DNA from: JAYEPK01 sp048569615
Lineage (GTDB): Archaea > Thermoplasmatota > Penumbrarchaeia > Penumbrarchaeales > Penumbrarchaeaceae
DNA: 64,000 nt
NCBI GenBank assembly: GCA_048569615.1
Contig: JBLIRK010000006.1
Location: forward strand, 11,460 to 75,459
Direction of reading: 5' to 3'
The notes beneath the pieces were generated by a model. That model was not told the DNA's origin. It made no database searches and saw only the letters and a program-made list of their open reading frames with translations. A program made the position numbers and the translations under genes. Below are positions 25,094-34,416 of the stretch, piece after piece; the first letter of the stretch is position 1; each line of letters opens with the position of its first letter.

Positions 25094-27532
25094 ATGAAAG
25101 AAAAGGCGAAATTGGAAGGGCCGACGGTTGCGGCCTTGCTCATCGTGACCGCTATTCTCTGGAGTCTATTTCCCGCATGGACAGCTCCGGTCGACGCTCA
25201 GGAGGTCCCTGAAGGATACAAGACCCTGGAGGACCTCACATCCCTTTATCCCGCCATTGTAAAGAGGTCGGGGGACGATTATCAGATCCTGGCTGACCTG
25301 AACCTCCCCGCGACCAGGCCGTTATACATAGGACCTGGTGAGTCCGTTCTGCTTGCGGAGAACGTCCACCTTAACCTCAGCGGGCCGCCGATAATGTCGG
25401 GTTCCGAGTCCGAGCCCATAGTCTTCGAACCCCTCGTTAGTTCCAGTGACTGGAGCGGGATCTATATCCTGGAAAGGGACCCATCCGCCGGAACCCTCGT
25501 ATCAAACACCACCATCAAAGGGGCAAAGATAGGGATTTGGGTGGATAAGGGGGAGCTCGAGATGGAGAACTCAAGGATCATAGACAGCTCCATGCACGGA
25601 CTTGAAGTGCGGGGCCCCCTGGACACCGGTGGAAAGGTCATTTTGAGGAATGTGGAGGTGAAAAACGCCACATTCAACGGGGTCCAGCTGTTCAAGGTCC
25701 AGGATGCGGCGATATCGGATTTCTCAGCAACCGGCTGCGGTACGGGCATTAGGATCTTCCGGTCCACCCTGGAAATGGAGCGGAGCAGGATGATCGGAAC
25801 CATGAACGTCGGTATCAATATCGTCGATTCCCAACTCGAAGCGTCGGAAATCGTCCTGGGGGGGCAGAACGACAATACCAGCCAGCAGCTATTAAGCACC
25901 AACTCGACAGCGTTAATGGAGGGGATCAGCCTTACAGGCTGTGTTGTAGGCATTTACGCCCTCGGTGGGTCGGAGATCCGAATCGGTGACCTGGATATCG
26001 GACCCTGCTTCCTGGATGGCATATGGTCCGTAGCTTCGGCCGTGTTCATCGACGATGGGACCGTTCATGACTGCGGCGAAAGCGCCATCCAGATAGATGG
26101 CTCCACCCTTGAGGTGACGGAGATGGAGCTCGTCAACAACGGCAGGGGGGCCGGCGGATACGTATATTCGAGCATAATTGCCAAGGACTCCAGCATCGAC
26201 GCGGATCTCTGTTCCTTCACAGGTTCGGGTGATGCCCACATCGAGCTGTACGAATCTTCAATGGAATTGACCGATTCCATTCTTGGAGCCACCAACAGGG
26301 ACAAGATCATCCTGGATCTGGGATCCGAGTTGGGACTGATCGATGTGGTGCCGCCATCGGACATCGATTTCAAGGACGGTGATTCCAGGGTGATCTATTC
26401 GAGATCCCTGGTGGTCATGGTCAAGAACTTCACAAGCGGCTTGCCCATCGAGGGGGCCACGGTGGATGCGATGGACGTTGACGGGAACCGTCTATTTTCC
26501 GCTGTCACCGACGTTTCGGGATCCACAGGCTCAAAGATCGCGCCCATATCGATAATTTCTGGAGAAGGAACACTGTCATACCTTCCCATCGACCTAGTGG
26601 CCGTCAAAGAGGGATATGAGGTATCTTCAGCAAGCATGGAGATCCCCTCCACTTCCGTGACGATATCGATGTATCCGCCGAACAAGGCCCCCGAGCTGAG
26701 CATCATCGAGCCGGGCAACGGCACATCCGCCAGGGGAACCCTGCGGGTAAAAGGAAGCATAGACGATGATCTCTCCGTATGGATGCTGAGGTACCGCTTC
26801 GACAGCGGTGCTTTCTCCACCCTGAGCGGGGAGAATGTTTTCATGGAAGGCTCCTTCGACCTGGAACTGGCTCTGGGAGGCGTTTCCCCGGGCCCCCATA
26901 CCCTGACCTTCCATGCATTCGACGGCTCCCACCTTTCGCCACCGCAGATCAGGAGCATCGTGATCATCGGCTCCGGGATCAACGATACCGACGAGGACCT
27001 GATTCCGGACGGCGAGGAAGACAAGAACGGCAACGGCATAGTCGATCCTGGTGAGACAGACCCGAACAATCCCGACACCGACGGAGATTTCCTGATCGAC
27101 GGCCTGGAGATCGACAAGAGCGACGGTAACGATACAGATCCCCTTAATTGGGATACCGACGGGGATTTCTTGCTTGACGGCAACGAGGACCAGAACAGGA
27201 ACGGCAGGGTTGACGAGAACGAGACGGACCCGAACAATCCCGATACGGACGGGGACGGGGTTAATGACAAGGACGACAAATATCCCCTGGACCCATTCAG
27301 GTCCGATGACGGGGAAGGTGACCCGGGATCCCTGGCGGTTCTGATCATGGCTGTTGTACTCATCTTCCTGCTTCTGATCGCGGCTTATCTGGTCTATGTC
27401 AAGACCAGGAGCTCAGGGGGAGGCAACCCTCCCGAAGAGGAAGAGAAAACGGTGAGAAGGGCGCGAAGGAGAGCCGAGCCCCCCAAGCGGAGACCAGAGG
27501 ATGAGAGGAAAGGAAGAGTCAGGTCCAGATAG
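25094..27532 (+). CDS. Secreted right-handed beta-helix protein with calcium-binding repeats and C-terminal anchor
   Basis: An 812-residue protein with a signal sequence at residues 10-35. Residues about 60-440 show repeated short strand turns of a parallel beta-helix (GTLVSNTTIKGAKIGIWV, GLEVRGPL..., GIRIFRSTLEMERS). An Ig/PKD-like segment follows. Residues about 620-730 carry thrombospondin-type-3-like repeats (D.D.DG, DPNNPDTDGD, DGNEDQNRNGRVDENE) that bind calcium. A membrane helix and a basic Arg-rich tail end the chain. The family is often polysaccharide-binding, but no catalytic site is visible. The next gene starts inside its last 32 bases. Confidence 0.8.
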   Translation: MKEKAKLEGPTVAALLIVTAILWSLFPAWTAPVDAQEVPEGYKTLEDLTSLYPAIVKRSGDDYQILADLNLPATRPLYIGPGESVLLAENVHLNLSGPPIMSGSESEPIVFEPLVSSSDWSGIYILERDPSAGTLVSNTTIKGAKIGIWVDKGELEMENSRIIDSSMHGLEVRGPLDTGGKVILRNVEVKNATFNGVQLFKVQDAAISDFSATGCGTGIRIFRSTLEMERSRMIGTMNVGINIVDSQLEASEIVLGGQNDNTSQQLLSTNSTALMEGISLTGCVVGIYALGGSEIRIGDLDIGPCFLDGIWSVASAVFIDDGTVHDCGESAIQIDGSTLEVTEMELVNNGRGAGGYVYSSIIAKDSSIDADLCSFTGSGDAHIELYESSMELTDSILGATNRDKIILDLGSELGLIDVVPPSDIDFKDGDSRVIYSRSLVVMVKNFTSGLPIEGATVDAMDVDGNRLFSAVTDVSGSTGSKIAPISIISGEGTLSYLPIDLVAVKEGYEVSSASMEIPSTSVTISMYPPNKAPELSIIEPGNGTSARGTLRVKGSIDDDLSVWMLRYRFDSGAFSTLSGENVFMEGSFDLELALGGVSPGPHTLTFHAFDGSHLSPPQIRSIVIIGSGINDTDEDLIPDGEEDKNGNGIVDPGETDPNNPDTDGDFLIDGLEIDKSDGNDTDPLNWDTDGDFLLDGNEDQNRNGRVDENETDPNNPDTDGDGVNDKDDKYPLDPFRSDDGEGDPGSLAVLIMAVVLIFLLLIAAYLVYVKTRSSGGGNPPEEEEKTVRRARRRAEPPKRRPEDERKGRVRSR

Positions 27533-28181
27533 TTACGGCATCCTGGATGCCAGATCAAAGACCGTCCAGCTCGGAGGCTCCACCATTCTTGTCCTCGGCA
27601 CGATCAAAGGCCTTCTCAGCGAGGGCGGGATAGTAAGGAACGCCTTCGATCGGTTCGGTCCGGATGTGATCGGGATCCACATAGGCAGGGAGGAGATCGG
27701 GGGTTTGAGAAAGGTCGTCGAGGGAAAGGTGAAGAGCACCTATCTCTCTTCCTATGAGAAGATATATGCCAGGGAGCTTTCCCGTTTCGGTGAAGTGCAG
27801 GTCCCCCCACCATCCCTGGTCGAGGCCTGCAGGCTTTCAATGGAGCATAAAGTTCCCCTGAAGGGGCTCGACATGGGCGACGAAAGGTACACCGAGCTTT
27901 ACACCCGATACATAGACGGAGTGACGATGGTCCGCCAGTCATTGAGGCAGAAACGTGTCAACAGGAAGAAATTCAAGTCCGCCACACCCGAGGAGTTCGT
28001 TCTGGAATGGGACCTGACAGCCAACAAGATGAAGGGCTACCGTCTGCTGGAGGAGAGAAGGGAGAAGACCATTGCCGTAAAACTGGGAAGGACCGCGAAG
28101 AAATATTCCAAGGTCCTGGCCGTCCTTGAGCTGGAGAGGATGGAAGGGATCCTTGACAAGCTTGATCAAGGTTCCACCTGA
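27501..28181 (+). CDS. TraB/PrgY-like family protein (distant)
   Basis: A 226-residue soluble protein. The N-terminal core resembles the TraB/PrgY fold: a strand ILVLGTIKGLLSEG, then FGPDVIGIHIGREEIGGLRK where the family has PDVVAVELC..R. A region PLKGLDMGDERYTELYTR follows. TraB-like proteins are thought to be peptidase-related or pheromone-shutdown factors. The family's usual GEVH and ELC residues are altered here, so activity is doubtful. The start overlaps the end of the previous gene by 32 bases, implying cotranscription. Confidence 0.5.
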   Translation: MRGKEESGPDSYGILDARSKTVQLGGSTILVLGTIKGLLSEGGIVRNAFDRFGPDVIGIHIGREEIGGLRKVVEGKVKSTYLSSYEKIYARELSRFGEVQVPPPSLVEACRLSMEHKVPLKGLDMGDERYTELYTRYIDGVTMVRQSLRQKRVNRKKFKSATPEEFVLEWDLTANKMKGYRLLEERREKTIAVKLGRTAKKYSKVLAVLELERMEGILDKLDQGST

Positions 28182-28283
28182 ATTTCTCCGGTAAGGAAAC
28201 GGAGAGGGGCAATGTAAAGTACATCCTAATGTCTTCCTCAACCAGTGGCTCCCCGGAAAGGGTCAGACAAAGGCGGTGCATCG

Positions 28284-30668
28284 ATGTCCGAGGATGAAGA
28301 TCAAGGATATTTCTTCTTTCAGAGCCCGTGGAAGAACATATTCCTGTGGCATTTCATGGAGATGGAGAAGGAGGCTTTCATTGCGACTCCTTTTCTGGAC
28401 CTTGATATTCTGAGGAAGATCCAATCAATCCTGATAGCAAGGGCCCAGAAGAAGATCAGTATAAGGCTGATGGTCAGGTTCAGGGAAGCGGATTTCCTCG
28501 CCGGGAGCGTGAATCCCGAAACACTCAGGATCCTGGCCCTCATGCTTGATGAGACACAGACGAAGATCGAGATAAGGTTCGTACCGAACCTCGACCTGAC
28601 CGCGCTGATACTGGACAGAAAGAAGGCCATTCTCTCCACCGGAGATCTCTCATCCGAGAATCTCCAGGAAACCATCGTCTTCGGGCAGCTCATGATAGGA
28701 AGGGAGATCGTTTCCGATCTCGAGGGAGAGCTGAACAATGTCTGGGAACTGGCCGATTCCTTCAGCAGTAAGGAGATCATGGATTACATGTTCAGGATCA
28801 CCTCCAGGATGGAAAAGAGGAGGGATACCAGGCTGGAGGGCGAAGTGGAGCAATTCAACTTCCTAGACACCATCCAATTGGGAAAAGCCGTGTTCCCTCA
28901 GGGCATCGACAGGGCTGAACCGCATCTTGACGAGGTCAAGAAGATCATAAAGGAGCTTCTGATAAGGGCCCGGGACGCCGTCGAGATGGACAGGCCCGAG
29001 GCGGCGATCTTCTATATAGACGAAGGATTGACGCTAAATCCCGATAATCCGGAACTTCTACTCGAGAAGGGCAAGATATTGTTCGAGGAGAGGAAGGAAT
29101 ACGATAAGGCGATACAGTGTTTCGTCAAGGTCCTGGACCAGGACGAAGAACAGAGGGACGCCTGGGCCTACAGGGGAATGTGCTACCATGAGTTGGGAGA
29201 GCTCGAGAAGGCCCTTGTGGATTACGACCATGCAACGGAGATCGATCCCCAGTTCTACCCGGTCTGGATAAAGAAGGGCATCATTCTCGGAAAGACCTCC
29301 GGAAGGGAGGAGGACGGCCTGAAATGCCTCGAATATGCGCTTTCCCAGGATTCCTACAACGAGGAGGCATGGTTCAACAAAGCGCTCATACTGGAGCAGA
29401 GGCTCAAGAAGATGGATGAGGCCATCCTCTCCTACAGGGCACTGCTCCGGGTCAATCCGAAACACGTTGTGGGATCTTTCAGGATGGGGCTGCTCTCGTA
29501 CAAGAAGATGAACGACATACCGAAGGCCAAGAAGTACTTCGACCGGGTCGTCGAGGCGGACCCGACACATGTCCAGGCCTGGATATTCAAGGCTGAGATC
29601 TCGGAGACCGTGGACAATGATTTCAAATCCGGCCTGCAGTGCCTCGAGGAAGGTTTGGATGCCAATCCCGGCTCCCCGGAGCTGATGCAGAAGACCATAG
29701 ACCTGCTCATCAAGCACAAGAAGAAGTTCAAGAGGGCGGTGGAGATCTCGCACGGCCTCCTTGAGATCGACCCGAAGAACAGCCTGGCGCTTTATGTGCA
29801 GGGACTGGGCGCTTTAAAGATCGACAACGAGCCGGAGAAGGCCCTCGACCTGATGAACGAGTCGATCCGGTCGGACCCCAAGAACAAGCTGACCATAGTC
29901 TCCAAGGCTTCCATACTTGCAGAGTACTTGAACAGACCCTCGGATTCCGTAAGTCTTCTGAAGGCGGCCCTCAAGAAGGAAGACAAGGATCCGGACCTCT
30001 GGATGGAGCTGGGCATGGTCTATTTCGATTTCCTCTACGAGCCTTCAGAAGCTCTGAGGTGCTTCGACATGGTGACAAGGCTGGACAAGAACAGCACCGA
30101 GGGATGGTACAACAAGGGAATGATACTCTCCAGGGGCTTCGAGAAGCACCAGGACGGATTGAAATGCCTGGACCAGGCCACAAAGCTGGATGATTCGAAC
30201 TATCTGGCCTGGTACGAGAAGGGCAGGATCCTGAGCACTGCCTACAATATGGTGGACGACGGACTCAAATGCTACAGAAAGGCGCTCTCCATCGAGGATC
30301 AGGACACCGAGGTCCTGACATCGATGGGACAGGCGCTGAAGCAGAAGGGCGACCTTGATTCGGCTGTGACCCATTTCCGCAAGGCGATCGAGGCCGACCA
30401 GGGGAACTTCAACGCGCATCTGAGCCTGGCGGAAGCCTATCTCCACCTCAATAAGAATGACGAGGCACAGTCAGCCCTCACAGGGGCCCTGCAGGTGGAT
30501 CCGAAGAGCGAAAAGGCCTGGATGATGAAGGCGGACCTGTTCAGGTCCATGAACGAGCCGGGCAAGGCCCTGGAATGCTACAAGAGGGTGTTGAGGTTCA
30601 ACCCCGACAACCAGGATGCCCTCAACCGTAAGACCTCGGTGGAGGCGGAGCTGGAGAGAAATGCGTGA
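28284..30668 (+). CDS. TPR protein with N-terminal PLD-like domain
   Basis: A 794-residue protein from the ATG at 28284, five bases after GGCGGTG. An upstream ATG at 28245 lacks a site. Residues about 10-165 look like one phospholipase-D-like half (FIATPFLDLDILRKIQ, ISIRLMVRFRE, LTALILDRKKAILSTGDLSSENL), but the catalytic HxK is missing. Residues about 200-790 are some fifteen TPR units with W/G/Y at usual places (AWAYRGMCYHELGELEKALVDYDHA type). It is probably a scaffold. Three RecA-like genes follow on the same strand. Confidence 0.75.
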   Translation: MSEDEDQGYFFFQSPWKNIFLWHFMEMEKEAFIATPFLDLDILRKIQSILIARAQKKISIRLMVRFREADFLAGSVNPETLRILALMLDETQTKIEIRFVPNLDLTALILDRKKAILSTGDLSSENLQETIVFGQLMIGREIVSDLEGELNNVWELADSFSSKEIMDYMFRITSRMEKRRDTRLEGEVEQFNFLDTIQLGKAVFPQGIDRAEPHLDEVKKIIKELLIRARDAVEMDRPEAAIFYIDEGLTLNPDNPELLLEKGKILFEERKEYDKAIQCFVKVLDQDEEQRDAWAYRGMCYHELGELEKALVDYDHATEIDPQFYPVWIKKGIILGKTSGREEDGLKCLEYALSQDSYNEEAWFNKALILEQRLKKMDEAILSYRALLRVNPKHVVGSFRMGLLSYKKMNDIPKAKKYFDRVVEADPTHVQAWIFKAEISETVDNDFKSGLQCLEEGLDANPGSPELMQKTIDLLIKHKKKFKRAVEISHGLLEIDPKNSLALYVQGLGALKIDNEPEKALDLMNESIRSDPKNKLTIVSKASILAEYLNRPSDSVSLLKAALKKEDKDPDLWMELGMVYFDFLYEPSEALRCFDMVTRLDKNSTEGWYNKGMILSRGFEKHQDGLKCLDQATKLDDSNYLAWYEKGRILSTAYNMVDDGLKCYRKALSIEDQDTEVLTSMGQALKQKGDLDSAVTHFRKAIEADQGNFNAHLSLAEAYLHLNKNDEAQSALTGALQVDPKSEKAWMMKADLFRSMNEPGKALECYKRVLRFNPDNQDALNRKTSVEAELERNA

Positions 30669-30724
30669 GATCCCGCCCTTTGGTCCCCAATAGAAATTAA
30701 ATAATTCAAGGGCTTTCAACCCCC

Positions 30725-31459
30725 ATGGTAGTAAAGGGGGAGGAAATTGGTTTTGGAATAATCCAGCTGGACAATATATCCCTGGGTGAGATCAGAGCCG
30801 GTTCCATGGGTTTGTGCTACGGGCCGCCGGGATGCGGAAAGAGTTCAATGCTGGCCCAGTTCCTTTTCCAGGGTGCCGGCCGGGGGAACAATGTGTGTCT
30901 GATGACCAACGAACCACCGGCTAGGACCTCATCCTTCCTCAACGGTTTCAAGGGATGCAACTCCAGCTGGCTGAAGGACGGCTACATAACGGTTCTCTCT
31001 CTGAAGAACATGACGGGACTGATCGGGGTGGACTTCGAGGATTGCAGCGGGGAGGACCTAGACCTCCTGCTGGACCTGATGGTGCAGTCACTGGAACACC
31101 TCGATGCAAGACGGCTAGTGATCGATCCGTTCAATCCGCTTCTCATGCTGCTCAACAAAAATGAGAAGGTCTTCTTCATGCACAGACTTAAGGGGCATCT
31201 CGCAAGGATGGGGGTTGCCGCTTTCTTCTGCTTCGACATCGAGGAAGAGGCCTGCTCCTCCGGGTCCGCATGTCTCGAATTGGGCCTTTTCGATATTATC
31301 GTCAAGTTCGCCAGGGAAAAGGAGCCGCCCACCACAATGAACACGCTTACGATCGAAAGGTGGAAAGGGGCGCCCCATGCCCGGAACACCTACGTCATCG
31401 ATGTCTCCGAACAGGGAATAGTCCTGGTTCCCAGGATCAAACCGCTGGAGGTGCGATAG
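30725..31459 (+). CDS. RecA/KaiC-like (RAD55 superfamily) ATPase
   Basis: A 244-residue RecA-fold ATPase. Walker A is GPPGCGKS at residues 33-40, and a Walker B-like strand is ARRLVIDPFNPLL near residue 132. The single-domain size matches the archaeal KaiC-like/RAD55 group, which couples ATP binding to signalling or DNA processes. It is the only one of three tandem homologues here with an intact P-loop. An AT-rich box lies in the 56-base gap after the TPR gene. The next gene begins directly after its stop. Confidence 0.8.
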   Translation: MVVKGEEIGFGIIQLDNISLGEIRAGSMGLCYGPPGCGKSSMLAQFLFQGAGRGNNVCLMTNEPPARTSSFLNGFKGCNSSWLKDGYITVLSLKNMTGLIGVDFEDCSGEDLDLLLDLMVQSLEHLDARRLVIDPFNPLLMLLNKNEKVFFMHRLKGHLARMGVAAFFCFDIEEEACSSGSACLELGLFDIIVKFAREKEPPTTMNTLTIERWKGAPHARNTYVIDVSEQGIVLVPRIKPLEVR

Positions 31460-32038
31460 ATGAAGGCCGCGAAGACAAAGGATATCGACGATACCCTCCT
31501 CAGACCGGGGACCCAGATCTACCTCAAGACCTCCGGTGAAGCGTACCTCAAGACCTTCTCCGAACTCGTTACAAGGCTCGCGAAGGAACAGGGAAGGAGG
31601 GGCATTCTCGTTTCCACCCTCTGGTCGGCCAATGCCCTTTCGAGGCGCCTATCCCTTTCCAAGCTCCCCAGAGGCAGCCTCAAGGTCATAGACACCATCT
31701 CCCTGTCCATGGGCTCCAAGGTCTCCCAGGGCGAAGGATTCGCATTCCTATCGACTCCCGTATCGCTCGAATCCATACTCATGGAGATCGAGAGGACCCT
31801 TTCGACCCAGGGACCCGGACACAATTTCCTGGTATTCGACTCCCTTACGTTCCTGTCGAAGTACTACACCGCAGGACAGCTGAGCGAATTCTTCCATTTC
31901 ATTTTCAACAGGATGCTGGAGGAGAGCATCACCGTTGTAATATTCGACAATGAGGAGGAGAGCTCCAGGATATCCAAGGAGCTCATCCCGGTGATGGACC
32001 ATTCAATAGATATCGGCGAGGGAGGTGGGAAGAAATGA
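31460..32038 (+). CDS. Degenerate RecA/KaiC-like protein without P-loop
   Basis: A 192-residue protein. The Walker B-like strand and following helix are recognisable (HNFLVFDSLTFLSKYYTAGQLSEFFHFI, residues about 114-140). The N-terminal half has no GKS/T motif: the position is occupied by a strand followed by YLKTFSELVTRL. It starts on the base after the previous stop, and its end overlaps the next gene by four bases (ATGA), so all three are one translational unit. A regulatory or structural subunit for the active ATPase is the simplest reading. Confidence 0.65.
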   Translation: MKAAKTKDIDDTLLRPGTQIYLKTSGEAYLKTFSELVTRLAKEQGRRGILVSTLWSANALSRRLSLSKLPRGSLKVIDTISLSMGSKVSQGEGFAFLSTPVSLESILMEIERTLSTQGPGHNFLVFDSLTFLSKYYTAGQLSEFFHFIFNRMLEESITVVIFDNEEESSRISKELIPVMDHSIDIGEGGGKK

Positions 32039-32781
32039 GACTCCTAGTAGGGAATCAGGAGTTCTCATCCAGGATCAGGGAGAATCTGGGGGACGGGAAG
32101 TTGGTTTTGTTCAAGTACGGCCCAGGAAGCGGCGGCGACATGCTCCTGAAGCAGTTCTTCGCCGATGCCCCCCAGGGCGTATATTCGCTACTGATATCCA
32201 CCCATGAATCCGATTTCGAGCTCATGGGAGCCATAAACGAAATGAACCTGGAGAATCCACCGGAGCTCTTATCGATGCTCCCGCTGCTCGAGGACAGGCT
32301 CAAGAGGATCGAGAAGAAGGACCATTTCATATCTGAGGGGATAATGGTCACCGATCTACTCGAGATTTCCTCCTCCACCGAGGAGCCCAGGGCGAGGGCC
32401 AAACCTCATCTCGGAATGCTGGCCGTTCTTACAACCGCAGCCACGAAACAGGTTCTTCCCTTCTGGCTCGTCCTGGATTCCCTCAATGACCTGATCGAGC
32501 TGACCGGTCCCGAGGAGCTGCTGGACAGACTCATGGTTCTCAAGAGATACCTCAAGATCAAGGGAGGGATCGCCATGATAGCCTGCCCGGTGGATTGGGA
32601 TGAACTGAGGTATCACGAGACCACATTCTTCGATGCGGTTATCGAGGTGAGGGCGGAGAAGAAGGGAGAGGCATGGACCAGAAAGCTCGTCATAAAGAAC
32701 AACAAAGGCTCTGGCAATCCGCCGGAGGAATGGCCGATCACAATGGTCAAGGATATACCAACTGCACTGTCCATGGACTAA
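32035..32781 (+). CDS. RecA/KaiC-like protein with altered P-loop
   Basis: A 248-residue protein with the overall order of a RecA-fold: strand LVLFKYGPGSGGDMLLKQF at the P-loop position, then SLLISTHESDFEL, then a Walker B-like PFWLVLDSLNDLIE. The loop reads GPGSGGD where a functional Walker A needs G..G.GK(S/T), so the essential Lys is lost. The C-terminal part (IAMIACPVDWDELRYHETTFFDAVIEV) matches the strand order of RAD55-like proteins. It probably acts with the intact ATPase two genes upstream. Confidence 0.65.
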   Translation: MRLLVGNQEFSSRIRENLGDGKLVLFKYGPGSGGDMLLKQFFADAPQGVYSLLISTHESDFELMGAINEMNLENPPELLSMLPLLEDRLKRIEKKDHFISEGIMVTDLLEISSSTEEPRARAKPHLGMLAVLTTAATKQVLPFWLVLDSLNDLIELTGPEELLDRLMVLKRYLKIKGGIAMIACPVDWDELRYHETTFFDAVIEVRAEKKGEAWTRKLVIKNNKGSGNPPEEWPITMVKDIPTALSMD

Positions 32782-32827
32782 CATGGCCAGGTCTTGTTAT
32801 TCTATACCGAAAATAAAACGGCCCCAA

Positions 32828-32837
32828 ACCTTATATC
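32828..32837 (+). promoter_or_regulatory. TATA box for the small zinc-ribbon gene
   Basis: ACCTTATATC lies about 27 bases before the ATG at 32860, the spacing expected for a leaderless archaeal mRNA. Confidence 0.5.
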
Positions 32838-32859
32838 GGCAGTTCGGGACTGAAATCAC

Positions 32860-33126
32860 ATGGGCGGCCCAGTGTTCATGGAGCGGATCAAAGTATCCAG
32901 CGGCTCCCCATACAAGGACCTGGTGGCGGGCAAGGATCCGGAAGATCCCATGAGATGCCCCCAATGCGGCTGCAACCACCACGCAACTTACAAAAGCGTC
33001 ATGAACGAGGCGGAGGGCAGGGCGGTCATATCCGGGGACCTGAAGATGAGAAGCCTGCTCGTCACCATATGCCTCAACTGCGGCTTCGAGCGCCCGCTCA
33101 TATTCGATCTTACAAGGGAGGCCTGA
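32860..33126 (+). CDS. Small zinc-ribbon protein
   Basis: An 88-residue protein with one zinc ribbon: CPQCGCNHHATYKSV...ITICLNCGFERP-type spacing (CPQC near residue 33, CLNC near residue 72). The fold resembles stand-alone ribbons of nucleic-acid-binding proteins, but no partner is indicated. The ATG at 32860 fits the TATA spacing. A second ATG at 32878 is possible. It converges with the nitrilase gene at 33142. Confidence 0.65.
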   Translation: MGGPVFMERIKVSSGSPYKDLVAGKDPEDPMRCPQCGCNHHATYKSVMNEAEGRAVISGDLKMRSLLVTICLNCGFERPLIFDLTREA

Positions 33127-33141
33127 CCTGATATCCCCCTC

Positions 33142-33960
33142 TCAGTACAGGTCGGGCCTCCTTTCATAGAGGACCGGGATACCCTCCCTGAACCTTACCA
33201 GCTCGGAGGGGTCCATGGTGCATTGCGCGTATCCTTCCCCTTCCTTCACGGAGCATAGCAGGTTCCCGAAGGGAGAAAACACCGAAGATCCGCCTCCCAT
33301 GAGCTGCCTGCCATGATGCCCCCACACTCCAACGCCAATAACGAAGCACTGGTTCTCGATGGCCCTTGCCTTCAGCAGGGCCTCCCACTGGAATATCCTG
33401 TAGTTGGGCCACTGGCCCATATAGACCAGGACATGGGAGCCCTCCAATACGAGTTTCCTGGAGAGCTCCGGGAACCTCAGCTCGTAGCATATGAGGGGGG
33501 AAATCCTCGCACCCTTCAGAAGGAATGATGCGGTTTCATTTCCCTGTGTGAAGAATTCGTGCTCCCCTGCTCTGGAGAAAAGATGGGTCTTGTTGTAAAC
33601 GGCGGCCGTTTCACCCTTTTCATCGAGGGCGAAGCAGCGGTTGAAGAAGGAGCCGCTCTCCTCAACCACCTGTGTGAATATGATATGAGAATGGTATTCC
33701 CTTGCCTTCCTCCGGAGGCTCTCCAGGACCTCCCCCGACCTCATTGACAGTTCGGGGAGCTTCTCGTAGGGGAAACCTGTGGAGAAAACCTCCGGGAGAA
33801 CGATCAGGTCCGGATCCTTCTCTCCGGCGGCTCTGTCGATGAGCTTCAAAGCCCTTTCGAGGTTATCATCGACATCCCCGAGCTTCAGACCTGTCTGGAT
33901 CATGCATGCATCGATCGGGTCCTTCCAATCCTTGCCGGACAGAGGGGCGTCCATCTGCAT
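33142..33960 (-). CDS. Carbon-nitrogen hydrolase (nitrilase superfamily)
   Basis: A 272-residue nitrilase-fold amidase. The catalytic triad is visible: Glu in LIVLPEVFSTGF, Lys in VYNKTHLFS and Cys in SPLICYELRFPEL. Length and context suit an omega-amidase or similar amidase acting on small C-N bonds such as 2-oxoglutaramate. The exact substrate is not determined. It lies 6 bases after the thioredoxin gene on the same strand, so the two are probably cotranscribed. ATGs at 33960 and 33954 are both possible starts. Confidence 0.88.
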   Translation of the reverse strand: MQMDAPLSGKDWKDPIDACMIQTGLKLGDVDDNLERALKLIDRAAGEKDPDLIVLPEVFSTGFPYEKLPELSMRSGEVLESLRRKAREYHSHIIFTQVVEESGSFFNRCFALDEKGETAAVYNKTHLFSRAGEHEFFTQGNETASFLLKGARISPLICYELRFPELSRKLVLEGSHVLVYMGQWPNYRIFQWEALLKARAIENQCFVIGVGVWGHHGRQLMGGGSSVFSPFGNLLCSVKEGEGYAQCTMDPSELVRFREGIPVLYERRPDLY

Positions 33961-33966
33961 CCCAGC

Positions 33967-34296
33967 TCAGAGGATCTCCCTGATCTCGGTGACCAGTTTG
34001 GGCTTGTTCAGGAAACCCATCTTCGTCTTGATAAGTGCTCCGTCCTTGTAGAATGCGGTGGTTGGTATGGAGCGGATGCCCATGGACATCGTTGTCCTGA
34101 GGTTCTTGGTGACATCCATCTTCCCGAACGCCACCTGACCCTTCATCTCCTCCGCAAGCTGGTCTATGATAGGTGCCATCATCTTGCACGGGGCGCATGA
34201 GGGGCCCCAGAAATCGATCACTGCCACGTGGTGGTCCTTGGTGAACCTATCTATGCTTTCATCGGTCAAGTCCGTGGGTTTTCCGGGCCATTCCAT
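33967..34296 (-). CDS. trxA: Thioredoxin
   Basis: A 109-residue thioredoxin with the active site FWGPSCAPCKMMAPI (Cys-Ala-Pro-Cys), the conserved cis-Pro loop (IRSIPTTAFYKDG) and the family's length. It reduces protein disulfides. The CAPC dipeptide differs from the classic CGPC. A TATA-like AACAATAAATAAC region lies upstream on the minus strand, divergent from the ferredoxin gene. The nitrilase gene follows it. Confidence 0.93.
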   Translation of the reverse strand: MEWPGKPTDLTDESIDRFTKDHHVAVIDFWGPSCAPCKMMAPIIDQLAEEMKGQVAFGKMDVTKNLRTTMSMGIRSIPTTAFYKDGALIKTKMGFLNKPKLVTEIREIL

Positions 34297-34385
34297 CGTT
34301 ACACATCCCTGGTTTTTCCTCGATAAGGAGGGGAGTTATTTATTGTTTGTTTATGGCATTTCAGCGGACCTCCCGCCACGAATAG

Positions 34386-34396
34386 AGATTTATTCC
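34386..34396 (+). promoter_or_regulatory. TATA box for the ferredoxin-geranylgeranyl reductase pair
   Basis: AGATTTATTCC lies about 25-30 bases before the ferredoxin ATG at 34417, again the leaderless spacing. No ribosome site precedes that ATG. Confidence 0.45.
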
Positions 34397-34416
34397 ATAC
34401 CGCCCTACGGTGGGCC

